Source: CSP1-4 sp963777975
Lineage (GTDB): Bacteria > Chloroflexota > Limnocylindria > Limnocylindrales > CSP1-4
NCBI GenBank assembly: GCA_963777975.1
Contig: CAVZSO010000010.1
Coordinates: 285,047-349,046 of the forward strand
DNA: 64,000 bases
Reading direction: 5' to 3'
A program made the position numbers and the translations under genes. This document shows, piece after piece, positions 38,542 to 48,011 of the stretch; positions within the stretch are counted from its first letter, which is position 1; every line of letters begins with the position of its first letter. The notes beneath the pieces are model-generated. The model was not told where the DNA came from and ran no database searches. It worked only from the letters and a program-made list of their open reading frames with translations.

Positions 38542-39990
38542 ATGAGCGGCGACCCTCCGCGCCCGACGTCCTGCGGAGGACCTTCCCCGGCGGATCCGGC
38601 CAGCGGGGAGTGGGGAGCCCGCCGGCTCGAGCAGACCTGCATGCCCTTCGATCCCATCGGGCGCGTCCGTCGCTGGAATGAGCACTGGCGCCCGATCGTG
38701 CCCATCTTCGTGGCCGAGTTCATGGCCGTGGTCGGCTTCGGGGCCCTGTTGCCCGTGCTGCCGCTGTATGTCACCGAACAGGGGGTCGATCCCGCCACGC
38801 TGGGCGTCATCCTCGCCGCCTGGCCGGCGGCGCGACTCATCTTCGAGCCGGTCTTCGGCTGGCTGGCCGATCGCAGCTCGCGTCGCGCGCTGATGCTCGG
38901 CGGCCTGGTCGTGCTGACGATCGGCACGCTCCTGCCACTTGCCTTCCATGGCCCGATCGAGCTCTTCATCCTGCGCTTCGTCTCCGGCCTCGGTGTCAGC
39001 ATGTACGACCCGGCGGCGCGCGGCACGATCGTGGAGGAGACCGAGGAGGACGAGCGCGGCGAAGCCTTCGGGCTGTACTCGTCGGCGCAGATGGGCGGCT
39101 TCATCTTCGGCCCGGTCATCGGCGCCGTCGGGGCCGCCGTCGTCGGGTCGTTCGCCTTCGCCTTCGTGGCGGCCGGCGTCGGCTGCATCGTGTCCGGCAT
39201 CTATCTCGCGCTCGCCTTCCATCCGCGAGCCAGACGACCGGCGATCATCGGTTCGCCTCCCCGCCGGACGCCCAAGGTCGAGGGCTCGTACGCGGAGTAC
39301 GGCGCCGATTCCCCGGAGGTCGCACAACGCGTGATCGAAGCCGGCCGGCGCGACGAGGCGCGCAGCCGCGGGGCGATCGCCCAGGCGCCGATGCGGGAGC
39401 TCTGGAACCGACCCTTCGTGGCAGCCCTGATCATGAACTTCGGGCTGTACTTCGCGATCGGCGTCTACGAGGTCGTCTGGGCCCTCTACCTCCAGGGACT
39501 GGGCGGCTCCGTCGCATGGATCGGGCTGACCTACGTCCTGTTCGCGCTGCCGGTCGTCTTCCTGGCTCCGCTCGGCGGGCGGCTCGTGGATCGGCACGGC
39601 GCGACCCGATACGTGGTCGTGCCCGGACTGGTCGTGGCAGCCTGCGGCATCCTCTACGCGGCAGCCTCGGAGCCGCTCCTGCCCGGGGCCATCATCGTCT
39701 TCGAGGGCGGTGCCGAGGCATTCATGGGTCCGGCGCTGTATGCCGTCCTGGCCATCGGCACGCCGACCGGGCGCGCCTCGACTGCACAGGGCATCTACGG
39801 GTCTGCCGGCACGGTCGCCTTCATCGTCTCGTCGCTCGCCGCCGGCTGGCTCTTCGCGATCGACGATCGGTATCCCTTCGTCTTCTTCACCTTCGTCGTC
39901 ATCACGGCCACGGCGGCCTTCTGGCTGGTCACACGCGGCGTGCGATTACGGGCGGAGCCGGCCCCGATCCTGGAAGGCGCGACGTCATGA
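38542..39990 (+). CDS. MFS transporter (DHA1/multidrug-type)
   Basis: Up to 482 residues; the start may instead be the ATG at 38641 (MPFDPIGRVRRWNEHWRPIV), because the first 33 residues look non-conserved. Twelve helices are visible. The helix 1 region is FVAEFMAVVGFGALLPVLPLYV. MFS motif A is at GWLADRSSRRALMLGG and its repeat at GGRLVDRHGATRYVVV. A long central loop lies between helices 6 and 7. The family exports drugs or metabolites. It overlaps the next gene as ATGA. Confidence 0.85.
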   Translation: MSGDPPRPTSCGGPSPADPASGEWGARRLEQTCMPFDPIGRVRRWNEHWRPIVPIFVAEFMAVVGFGALLPVLPLYVTEQGVDPATLGVILAAWPAARLIFEPVFGWLADRSSRRALMLGGLVVLTIGTLLPLAFHGPIELFILRFVSGLGVSMYDPAARGTIVEETEEDERGEAFGLYSSAQMGGFIFGPVIGAVGAAVVGSFAFAFVAAGVGCIVSGIYLALAFHPRARRPAIIGSPPRRTPKVEGSYAEYGADSPEVAQRVIEAGRRDEARSRGAIAQAPMRELWNRPFVAALIMNFGLYFAIGVYEVVWALYLQGLGGSVAWIGLTYVLFALPVVFLAPLGGRLVDRHGATRYVVVPGLVVAACGILYAAASEPLLPGAIIVFEGGAEAFMGPALYAVLAIGTPTGRASTAQGIYGSAGTVAFIVSSLAAGWLFAIDDRYPFVFFTFVVITATAAFWLVTRGVRLRAEPAPILEGATS

Positions 39991-40451
39991 GACCGACGAC
40001 CATCCAGGAGCGGCTGGCTCGCCCATCGACCCCCGAGCTGCACCGACGCATCAAGCGCCTCTGGGTGCGCCACTCCATCGCGGAGGATCGGCGCGACATC
40101 GAGGGCCTGATCGCCACGCTGGCGCCCGACTGCGTCTACGAGCTGATCCCGACGGGCCAACGCTGGCAGGGCCACGCCGGTGCCAGGACCTTCTACACCG
40201 AGCTCTTCGCGGCCTTCCCGGACAACGCCTTCGAGCTGACCGAGATCGTCATCGGGCCACAGGGCGTCTTCGAGGTGGCCACGCTGACCGGCACCAATCT
40301 CGGCCCGTGGGCCGGCGCACCGCCGAGCGGCCTGCCCGTGACGCTCCGGGTCCTCATCTTCTTCCCCTGGGATCCCGATGAGGACCGCTTCGGCGGCGAG
40401 ACCATCTTCTTCGACCGTGGCACGCTGGAGCGACCGACGCGCGACCGGTGA
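39987..40451 (+). CDS. NTF2-like/SnoaL-fold protein
   Basis: 154 residues, starting at the ATG that overlaps the MFS stop. The cone-shaped SnoaL/NTF2 fold is suggested by HSIAEDRRDIEGLIATLAPDC, then YELIPTGQRWQGHAGARTFY, then VTLRVLIFFPWD. This is the polyketide-cyclase/steroid-isomerase-like pattern. Such proteins bind or isomerise small hydrophobic molecules. Pairing with an exporter suggests a linked substrate, unknown. Confidence 0.75.
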   Translation: MRPTTIQERLARPSTPELHRRIKRLWVRHSIAEDRRDIEGLIATLAPDCVYELIPTGQRWQGHAGARTFYTELFAAFPDNAFELTEIVIGPQGVFEVATLTGTNLGPWAGAPPSGLPVTLRVLIFFPWDPDEDRFGGETIFFDRGTLERPTRDR

Positions 40452-40615
40452 GCGTCGGAGACGAGCCGTCGATATCGACCTGCAAGGCTCCTGCCCAAGG
40501 CCGTCGGCGGTCTGCATGGTGGATCCGGCCTACAATCCTGGCTGTAGCCGACAGATCCCTGCGCGGGGGCCCGAGGTGTGGTCAGGGATCGCCACGCCTG
40601 AAAGGTGGTGACGCG
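40452..40615 (+). promoter_or_regulatory. Leader region of the glycosyltransferase gene with TACAAT box and hairpin
   Basis: A TACAAT -10-like hexamer lies at 40531-40536, with no good -35 partner. Downstream, GATCCCTG (40554-40561) and its complement CAGGGATC (40583-40590) form an 8-bp stem around a 21-nt GC-rich loop that carries GGGCCC. AAAGGTGG then precedes the GTG start. It could be a structured 5' UTR, but nothing identifies a ligand. Confidence 0.35.
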
Positions 40616-43049
40616 GTGGAACAGCCACTGCTGCCCGGTTTCGACCGGGTCGTCGGCCTTCGCGGGCGAACCGCCACCGCAGGCGGACCGCTGCGAGCCG
40701 GCTTCGTATCGACATATGTGCCGCGCCAGTGTGGCATCGCGACGTTCACGCGCGACCTGATCGAGGGCATGCACCAGGCGGCCAAGCCGAGCGACGGCCC
40801 TGCCGGGCGCGATGTCAGCGCCTCGATCGCTGCCCTCCACGTGGACGAAGGCGACCTGAGCTATCCGCCCGAGGTCCGCGTCGTCGTCGATCGCCGACGA
40901 CCCGGCGGCCTATCGCGCCGCGGCCACCGTCCTCGACGACCGCGCCTCGGTCGTGTCGCTCCAGCACGAATTCGGGATCTTCGGCGGTGACGATGGCCGC
41001 CACGTCCTGGCCCTCGTGGATGCGCTCAGGGCGCCGATCGTGACGACCTTCCACACCGTCCTGCCGCAGCCGACCGACGGACAGCGCATGGTCGTCGAAC
41101 ACCTTGCCCGGCGATCCTCGGCGCTCGTCGTGCTCTCGGAGCGGAGCCGGCAGACGATGCTCGAGACCTACGGCATCCCGCGGACCGGCGTCGCCGTGGT
41201 CCCTCATGGCGTCCCAGACTTGCCGTTCATCGACCCAGCGCGGACGAAGGACCGCTTCGGACTGGCGGGACGGGCCGTCATCCTGGGCTTCGGCCTGCTC
41301 GGGCCGAACAAGCGCTTCGAGCTCGTCATCGAGGCCCTGTCGCAGATCGTCGCCCAGCTCCCCGAGGCGATCTTCGTCATCGTCGGCGCCACGCATCCCG
41401 AGCTACGAAGGCGGCATGGCGAGGCCTATCGAACGTCGCTCCAGGATCTCGTCAGTCGCCTTGGCCTGGAGGACCACGTCCGATTCGTCGACCACTATGT
41501 CGATCAGGCCGACCTCATGGACTGGCTTCAGGCGAGCGACGTCTTCGTCACGCCATACGGTTCCGCCCAGCAAGCTGTGTCAGGCACCCTGGCCTACGCA
41601 TTGGCGGCGGGCAAGGCTATCGTCTCGACGCCCTACGACTACGCTCAGGAGCTCCTCGCCGATGGTCGCGGGCTCCTGACGCCGTTCAACGACGTCGACG
41701 CGTTGGCGGATGCACTGGCCCGCCTCCTCGGCGACCGCGCGACGCGCGACCGCATGCGGCGTCGCGCCTGGGAGCACGCGCGCGCCATGGTCTGGCGCCA
41801 GGTCGGCGCTCAGCACGTAGCGATCCTCGGCGCGGCAGCCGAGCAGGGGGCCCTGGACAGCATCCGCGCCTGGATGACCCTCCCGGCGCGTCCTCGCCAG
41901 TCGGAGACCTCAGCGATCCGGGCTGCCGACTCGATGCCGCCCGTTCGCCGGCACCTGCAGCGCTTGAGCGATGACGTTGGCATCGCGCAGCACGCGGTCG
42001 GCGCCGAGCCAGACCTGAGGCACGGCTACTGCACCGACGATGTCGCCCGGGCGATGACCGCCGATGTCCTGCATGCAGGCCACGAAGCCAGTCCAGCCGT
42101 GGCGCGTTCCATCCGGCGTCATCTGTCGTTCCTGGAGGAAGCGTTCGATACCCGCCTGGGCCGGTTCCGGAACTTCCGGGCGGCTGATGGTCGCTGGCTG
42201 GAAGCCGTCGGCTCCGAGGATAGCCATGGGCGGGCCGTCGCCGCCCTGGGTGAGGCAGCCGCGCGCGTCGACGACCGCTCCGTCCGTCAGCTGGCGAACG
42301 ACCTGTTGGCGGCCGCCCTGCCTGCCTGCCTGGACCTTCGCCACCCGCGGCCCTGGGCATACGCGATGCTTGGCTGTGGCGCCGCGCTCGAGCCGGGGCA
42401 CGGTCTGCCGACGCCGGCCCAGGCTCGGCGCGTGCTGGTCGAGCTCGGCGACCGGTTGGCGGAGACGGTCGACGGGGCCCATGTCGAGGCCGGATGGCCA
42501 TGGCCGGAGGACCTCGTCACCTACGACAACGGTGTCCTGCCACACGCGTTGCTCGACGCTGGGCGACGGCTCGAGCGCACGCGCTGGATCGAACGTGGCG
42601 TCTTCATCCTGCGCTGGCTGGATCGTGCGCAGCGAGCACCGGCGGGTCACTTCCGCCCGATCGGCAATCGCGGCTGGTGGCCACGCGGCGGACTCCCCGC
42701 GCAGTGGGACCAACAGCCGATCGAAGCGCTCTCGATGCTCGAGGCCGCCCTGGCCGCAGAAGCCGCCACGGGCGACCCAGCGTTCGGCCGACTCGCCGAG
42801 CGGGCCTTCGCCTGGTTCACCGGGGCCAACGACCTTGGCCTGCCGGTCGCCGATCCGGTCGAAGGCGCCTGCCATGATGGCCTCGGGCCGAGCGGCCTGA
42901 ACCCCAATCGTGGCGCGGAGTCGACCCTCGCGTGGCTGGTCGCCGTCGAGCGCATGCGCGGCCGGTCGGCGACGGTCGCTACGACCCTGTCGACTGCGAC
43001 CGTCGCTCCGGTGCTGGGCACGCCAGCAGGTAGTCGAGGAGCTCGCTGA
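40616..43049 (+). CDS. GT4-family glycosyltransferase with C-terminal (alpha/alpha)6-like domain, one frame break
   Basis: About 811 residues from the GTG at 40616. The N-terminal GT-B domain begins with FVSTYVPRQCGIATFTRDL. The frame breaks near 40890 (one extra base), then continues with SVVSLQHEFGIFGGDDGRHV, FHTVLPQP and GFGLLGPNKRFELVIEAL, then the GT4 sugar-nucleotide motif region VFVTPYGSAQQAVSGTLAYALA. Residues ~430-800 form a helical toroid-like domain starting LSDDVGIAQHAVGAEPDLRH and GYCTDDVARAM. It overlaps the convergent GH130 gene by 71 bp. A mannose polymer or oligosaccharide product is likely given the GH130 partner. Confidence 0.8.
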
Positions 43050-43950
43050 GGCTGGCCGTGGCCACGGCCACGGAGGTGTCCGAAGCGCCGTAATAGACGC
43101 GGATCAGGTCGTCGTCCTGATCGAGCACCCAGCCGCACGGAAAGACGACGTCGGGGACGTCCCCGGAACGCTCGTACGGCGCGGTCGGGCTCAATAGCCA
43201 GTCGTCGCTTCGACGGAGGACGACGCTCGGGTCATCGAGGTCCAGGAGCGCCAGGCCACTTCGATACAGGGCGCCGGCGGCGGTGACGTGGACGCCGTGG
43301 TACATGAGCAGCCAGCCCTCGGACGTCTCGAGCGGTGGTGGACCGAGCCCGATCTTGGAGGCGTCCCACCAGGCGCCTTCCCGCGCCTCGAGCAGGAGCC
43401 GATGGTCACCCCAGTGGCGCATGTCAGGCGAGGCTGATGTCCAGATGTTGGCCGAGCCGTGGAGCGGGCTGGGGCGGTGGATGAGCAGCCAGCGACCATC
43501 GAAGCGGCGCGGGAAGAGGGCCGCGTCCTTGTCCTCCGGCGGCATCGCTGGCCCTAGCCGCCGGAACGTTCGGAAGTCGGTCGTGGTCGCCAGCGAGACC
43601 AGCGGCCCGCGCCGGCTGTAGGCCGTGTAGGCGATCACGAACTGGCCCTCATCGGGCACCCAGGTGACTCGTGGGTCCTCGAGGCCCCAGAGCTCCTCCG
43701 GGTGGCGGTCCGGCGCCGAGCGCAGGCTCGGTTCGCCGTCGATGACCCAGCCCGTGAAACCATCCTTGCTGCGGGCCACCGTCAGATGCGAGATGCCGCG
43801 GCGATCCTCGACGCGCAGGAGGAGGACCGTCTCGCCGTCGACGATGGCTGCGGCCGGATTGAAGACGCTGTTCGCGAGATAGGGCAGCGAGGCGGCGGTG
43901 ATGATCGGGTTGTGCGGGGATCGGGTGAAGAGGTCGGCGCTCGATTTCAT
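42979..43950 (-). CDS. GH130-family beta-mannoside phosphorylase-like protein
   Basis: 323 residues with the five-bladed propeller fold of GH130. Signatures are NPIITAASLPY, SVFNPAAAIVDGETVLLLRV, then the catalytic Asp in ELWGLEDPRVTWV, phosphate and substrate contacts in LIHRPSPLHG, and the C-terminal IRVYYGASDTSVAVATA. The family phosphorolyses beta-mannosidic bonds, releasing mannose-1-phosphate. The 3' end overlaps that of the GT4 gene in convergent orientation, a compact pairing that suggests a shared substrate. Confidence 0.88.
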   Translation of the reverse strand: MKSSADLFTRSPHNPIITAASLPYLANSVFNPAAAIVDGETVLLLRVEDRRGISHLTVARSKDGFTGWVIDGEPSLRSAPDRHPEELWGLEDPRVTWVPDEGQFVIAYTAYSRRGPLVSLATTTDFRTFRRLGPAMPPEDKDAALFPRRFDGRWLLIHRPSPLHGSANIWTSASPDMRHWGDHRLLLEAREGAWWDASKIGLGPPPLETSEGWLLMYHGVHVTAAGALYRSGLALLDLDDPSVVLRRSDDWLLSPTAPYERSGDVPDVVFPCGWVLDQDDDLIRVYYGASDTSVAVATASLSELLDYLLACPAPERRSQSTGS

Positions 43951-43993
43951 CGCTGGCCGGCGATGGTACCAAGCCGCCGTCGGTCTCGGGTCG

Positions 43994-44452
43994 TCAGTTG
44001 CCGGCCTTGAATGGGTAGACGACCCAGCTCGCGGTCTCCACGACGTGGTGGTCCGGCGCTCCGGGCACGACCGAGTTGACCGGCTTGTAGTGCAGGACGG
44101 CCGTCGTCGGCTCGCCGCCGGCTTGGCGCACGCGCTCGGTCACGGCGTGGATGGTGGTGCCGCTGTCCCAGACCTCATCGACGACGAGGACGCGCTGGCC
44201 GCGCAGGAGCGGATCAGCCGGGAACTGCAGGAAGGTCGGGTGCGGCCCAGGCTGGCCGTGCTCGTCGTAGTACTCGACGGCCGCCACCAGGATGTTCCGG
44301 ATCCCGAGCTGATAGGCCAGCATGCCGCCCGGCACGAGGCCGCCGCGAGTGATGACGAGCATCAGGTCGTACTCGCCACGGACCTGCTCGGCGAGCCGGC
44401 CGACCATCTCGGCCAGGTCGTCCCAGGAGACGTGGTCCTTGTCGATGGTCAC
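43994..44452 (-). CDS. Purine (hypoxanthine/xanthine) phosphoribosyltransferase-like protein
   Basis: 152 residues. The PRPP-binding motif is VLVVDEVWDSGTT, with the upstream flexible region LMLVITRGGLVPGGMLAYQ, typical of type I phosphoribosyltransferases of the xanthine/Gpt-like group (WDDLAEMVGRLAEQV precedes it). It probably salvages a purine base with PRPP. It is divergent from the MFS-CNB gene, with 59 bp between start codons. Confidence 0.85.
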   Translation of the reverse strand: MTIDKDHVSWDDLAEMVGRLAEQVRGEYDLMLVITRGGLVPGGMLAYQLGIRNILVAAVEYYDEHGQPGPHPTFLQFPADPLLRGQRVLVVDEVWDSGTTIHAVTERVRQAGGEPTTAVLHYKPVNSVVPGAPDHHVVETASWVVYPFKAGN

Positions 44453-44511
44453 GCCGCACAGGGTACCGCGATGGGGCTGCCCATCCGCGACCGGATAGGC
44501 GATGCTTAGGC

Positions 44512-46245
44512 ATGCCCGCCAGCCGTCTCCGCGCCTCGCTGCGTGCGTTCGTGGCGGTGCTGAGGAACCCCGACCTGCGCCGGATGGCGCTCGCGTACCT
44601 CGGCTTCTCGGTCCTCGAATACGGCACCTGGGTGGCGCTACTGGTGTACGCCTACGATGCCAGCGGACCGGCGGCGGTCGGGCTGGTGGCCTTCGGCCAG
44701 CTGGTGCCGGCCGCCTTCTTCGCGCCGCTCGTCAACAGCCTCGGCGACCGCTACCGGCGGGACCGTCTCCTGGTCGCGGGCTACGCCGCCCTCGCGCTGA
44801 CGACGCTCGCGGTCGGGGTGGCGATGCTGGCCGGGTTGCCGGCCGCACTCGTCTACCTCGTCGCGGTCGCCTACTCCTGCAGCCTGACCATCGCCCGACC
44901 CCTCCAAGCGGCATTGATCCCCTCGTATGCCGACACGGCGCAGGAGGTCACGGCCGGCAACGCGGTCTCGACCGTCATCGATGGTCTCGGCGTGCTCATC
45001 GGCCCGCTCCTGGCGGGCCTGCTGCTGATCGCCGGTCAGCCGGGTCAGGTCTTCGTCATCTGCGCGGTCCTGGTGGCCGTGTCCACCGTCCTTGCCTATC
45101 GCCTTCGGCCGCATCAGCCCGATGCGGCCGTCGTGCACGCGGCGGACGCGCGAGCGAGCGAAAGCGCGACGATCGGTGACATCGGAGCGGCGTCATACAT
45201 GGCGCGGCCCGCTTCGTCGGCACCGGCCCAGCCATCGTTGTTCGAGGGCATCCGTCAGGTCAGCCGCGACACCGATCAGCGCGTGCTGGTGGTGATGCTC
45301 GGCGCCCGCTACGTGATGATCGGGGCCCTCGACGTCCTGCTCGTGCTGCTGGCGATCGAGGTCCTCGACATCGGCGGCTCGGGGGCCGGCTACCTGACGG
45401 CGGCGGCGGGCCTGGGCGGCGTGCTCGGCGGCGCATTGACCATCCTTCTCGTCGGCCGTGGACGTCTGTCGCCATGGCTGGCGTTCGGGGCCGCCGTCTT
45501 CGGACTCGGGCTGCTGCTGACCTCGGTCGCGCCATCGACCTCGGCGGCCGCCGGCATGATGGTCGTCTGCGGCATCAGCCTGGCCATCGTCGACGTCGCG
45601 GGTCGGACCCTGCTTCAGCGCATCGTCCCCCATGAGGTCCTGGCCGGCGTCTTCGGCCTCGTCGAGGGCTTCGCCATGGCAGGGCTCGCCATCGGTTCCA
45701 TCCTGCCGTCCATCCTGGTCAGTCGCATCGGGCTGTCGGGGACCTTCGTGGTCATCGCCGCCATCCTGCCCATCGGCGCCGTCGTCGCCTGGGTCCGGCT
45801 CGGTCGCGCCGAGCGCCGGATCCGCGTGCCGACCCAGGAGATCCGGCTGCTCCGAGCCCTGCCGCTCTTCGCGCCACTTCCTGGGCCGGCGCTGGAAGCC
45901 GCCGCCCGAGCCCTGGCGCCGGTCCTCCGTGGGGCGGGCGCACAGGTCATCCGCCAGGGCGACGTCGGCGACCGCTACTACGTCATCGAGCGCGGCCGCC
46001 TCTCGGTCAGCCAGGACGGACGCGAGCTGCGCCAGCTCGAGCGCGGCGACGCCTTCGGCGAGATCGCCCTGATGCGCGCCGTGCCTCGGACCGCCACCGT
46101 CACGGCCCTGACCGACGTCGAGCTCCAGGCCCTCGACAGGGACTCCTTCCTGCTCGCCATCACGGGGACGTTCGAGGCGCGGGCCACGGCCGACCGGATC
46201 GCCGAGGAGCACCTGGCGCGTGACCGCTCCGACGACCGGCCGTGA
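44512..46245 (+). CDS. MFS transporter fused to a C-terminal cyclic-nucleotide-binding domain
   Basis: 577 residues. Twelve hydrophobic helices fill ~residues 15-430, with MFS_3-like features (NSLGDRYRRDRLLVAGYAAL loop; GTWVALLVYAYDASGP at helix 1). A cNMP-binding domain follows (~445-560): RQGDVGDRYYVIERGRLSV, then the phosphate-binding cassette GDAFGEIALMRAVPRTATV with the conserved Glu and Arg. This suggests transport gated or tuned by cAMP or cGMP. The stop overlaps the next gene as GTGA. Cargo unknown. Confidence 0.87.
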   Translation: MPASRLRASLRAFVAVLRNPDLRRMALAYLGFSVLEYGTWVALLVYAYDASGPAAVGLVAFGQLVPAAFFAPLVNSLGDRYRRDRLLVAGYAALALTTLAVGVAMLAGLPAALVYLVAVAYSCSLTIARPLQAALIPSYADTAQEVTAGNAVSTVIDGLGVLIGPLLAGLLLIAGQPGQVFVICAVLVAVSTVLAYRLRPHQPDAAVVHAADARASESATIGDIGAASYMARPASSAPAQPSLFEGIRQVSRDTDQRVLVVMLGARYVMIGALDVLLVLLAIEVLDIGGSGAGYLTAAAGLGGVLGGALTILLVGRGRLSPWLAFGAAVFGLGLLLTSVAPSTSAAAGMMVVCGISLAIVDVAGRTLLQRIVPHEVLAGVFGLVEGFAMAGLAIGSILPSILVSRIGLSGTFVVIAAILPIGAVVAWVRLGRAERRIRVPTQEIRLLRALPLFAPLPGPALEAAARALAPVLRGAGAQVIRQGDVGDRYYVIERGRLSVSQDGRELRQLERGDAFGEIALMRAVPRTATVTALTDVELQALDRDSFLLAITGTFEARATADRIAEEHLARDRSDDRP

Positions 46246-47841
46246 GGCAAGGAGCCGTGAGAGCGGGAAGGCGATGCGCGGCGGGCGTTGACACCAACGC
46301 GCCGGCGGGACGCGTGACGGCCGAGGGCGGTCGGCGGCGCGGCCGTCGTGCCGCGGTCGGCCTCGCCCAGGCCCCGTGGCGGGCCCTCGTCAACCCCTAT
46401 CGCCCGGTAGAGATCCTCGACGCGGATGGCGTCGAGGCCATCCATCGGGCGAGCCTGCGGATCCTGGCCGAGATCGGCTTCGAGGTCATGGGCGACCGCG
46501 CCCTGGACCTCCTCGCCGGAGCCGGCGGTGGGGTGCGCGTCGAGCGCGCCGACCGCCGCGTCCGCCTCGAGCCCGGCTTCGTCGAAGAGCAGGTCGCCAT
46601 GGCGCCAGCGACGTTCTCGCTGCGCGCTCGAAACCCGGCGCGCGACCTCGCCTTCGGGGGCGCCAGCCTCGTCTTCGGGGCCGTCGGCGGTCCGGCCTTC
46701 GTGACCGACCTCGACCGTGGGCGGCGTGCGGGCAACGTCGCCGACTTCCGGGACTACGTGCGGCTCATCGGCGCCCTCGACATCGTCCACCAGGAAGGCG
46801 GCGGGCCGCTCGAGCCGACCGATCTGCCGGTGCCGACCCGGCACCTCGAGATGTACCGCATCCTCATCGCGGAGCTGGACAAGTCGTGGCAGTGCCTGGG
46901 CTCCGGCCGCCTCGTCGTCGACGACGCCATCGAGATGAGCTGCATCGCCTTGGGCACCGATCGCGATGGCCTGCTGGCACGGCCGAGCCTGATGACGATC
47001 ATCAACTCGAACACGCCGCTCCGCCTCGACGGACCGATGTCGGACGGGCTGATCGAGATGGCCAGCCACGGCCAGGCGGTCGTGGCGACTCCGTTCACGC
47101 TGGCGGGCGCCATGACCCCGGCCACCCTGGCGGGTGCGCTGGCACAGCAGAACGCCGAGGCCCTGTTCATGGTCGCCCTGACCCAGCTCGCCAGGCCGGG
47201 CGCGCCGGTCGTCTACGGCGGCTTCACGTCGAACGTCGACATGCGCTCCGGCGCTCCCGCGTTCGGCACCCCCGAGTATGTCAAGGCCGCCTTCGCCACA
47301 GGACAGCTCGCCCGCCGCTACCACCTGCCCTGGCGTTCGTCGAACGTGACCGCCTCGAACGTCGTCGACGCCCAGGCCGCCTACGAGTCGGAGATGGCCG
47401 TCTGGGGCGCCATCCTCGGCGGCGTCAACCTGCTGTACCAGGGCGCCGGCTGGCTCGAGGGTGGACTGACCGCGTCGTACGAGAAGCTCATCGTGGACGC
47501 CGAGATCCTGCAGATGATGGCTGAGGTGCTGCAGCCGGTCGCTGTCGACGATCGCGCGATGGGTCTCGACGCGATGGCCGAGGTCGGACCGGGCGGCCAT
47601 CACTTCGGGACGGCGCACACGATGGAGCGCTACGAGACCGCGTTCTACCGGCCGCTGCTATCCGACTGGCGCAACTTCGAGACCTGGCAGGAGGACGGCG
47701 CCAGGACGGCCACCGAGCGCGCCAACGCGATCTGGAAGGCAGCTCCTCGCCGAGGCCCAGCCGCCGGCCCTCGACGCGGCTGTGGCCGAGGCTCTGGATG
47801 CCTACGTCGTTCGCCGCGGCGCGGAGATCGCGCGCGCCTGA
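46242..47841 (+). CDS. Trimethylamine methyltransferase (MttB) family protein, non-pyrrolysine type, one frame break
   Basis: About 533 residues from the GTG at 46242 or 46257; the first ~40 residues are Arg/Ala-rich. The MttB domain contains RALVNPYRPVEILDADGVEA, LAEIGFEVMGDRAL, NSNTPLRLDGPMSDGLIEMA and GGFTSNVDMRSGAPAFGTPE. The C-terminus breaks near 47740 (AAG GCA GCT for AAG CAG CTC, one extra G) and resumes as LLAEAQPPALDAAVAEALDAY to the TGA at 47841. There is no in-frame TAG, so no pyrrolysine, as in glycine-betaine-type (MtgB-like) homologues. Family members pass a methyl group to a corrinoid protein; no corrinoid gene is adjacent. Confidence 0.87.
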
Positions 47842-48011
47842 TCGGGGCACGGCTGACCTGTCGGCGCGGCTCATCCATGGCGGCGCGATCGATGGCGCCG
47901 TATTCAGGAGATCCTCAGGGTCGACACCGAGACTGACGCTCGGCGCCCTCCCATTCGTTGGCCTGTGCGGCCAGCCAGGGATCGAGCGCACGCTGAGACG
48001 AGGCGAACACG

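Noticed and set aside
37933..39597. Minus-strand frame of 554 residues
   Set aside because: Only the last 193 residues (alpha/beta hydrolase) are conserved; the rest is antisense to the MFS gene.
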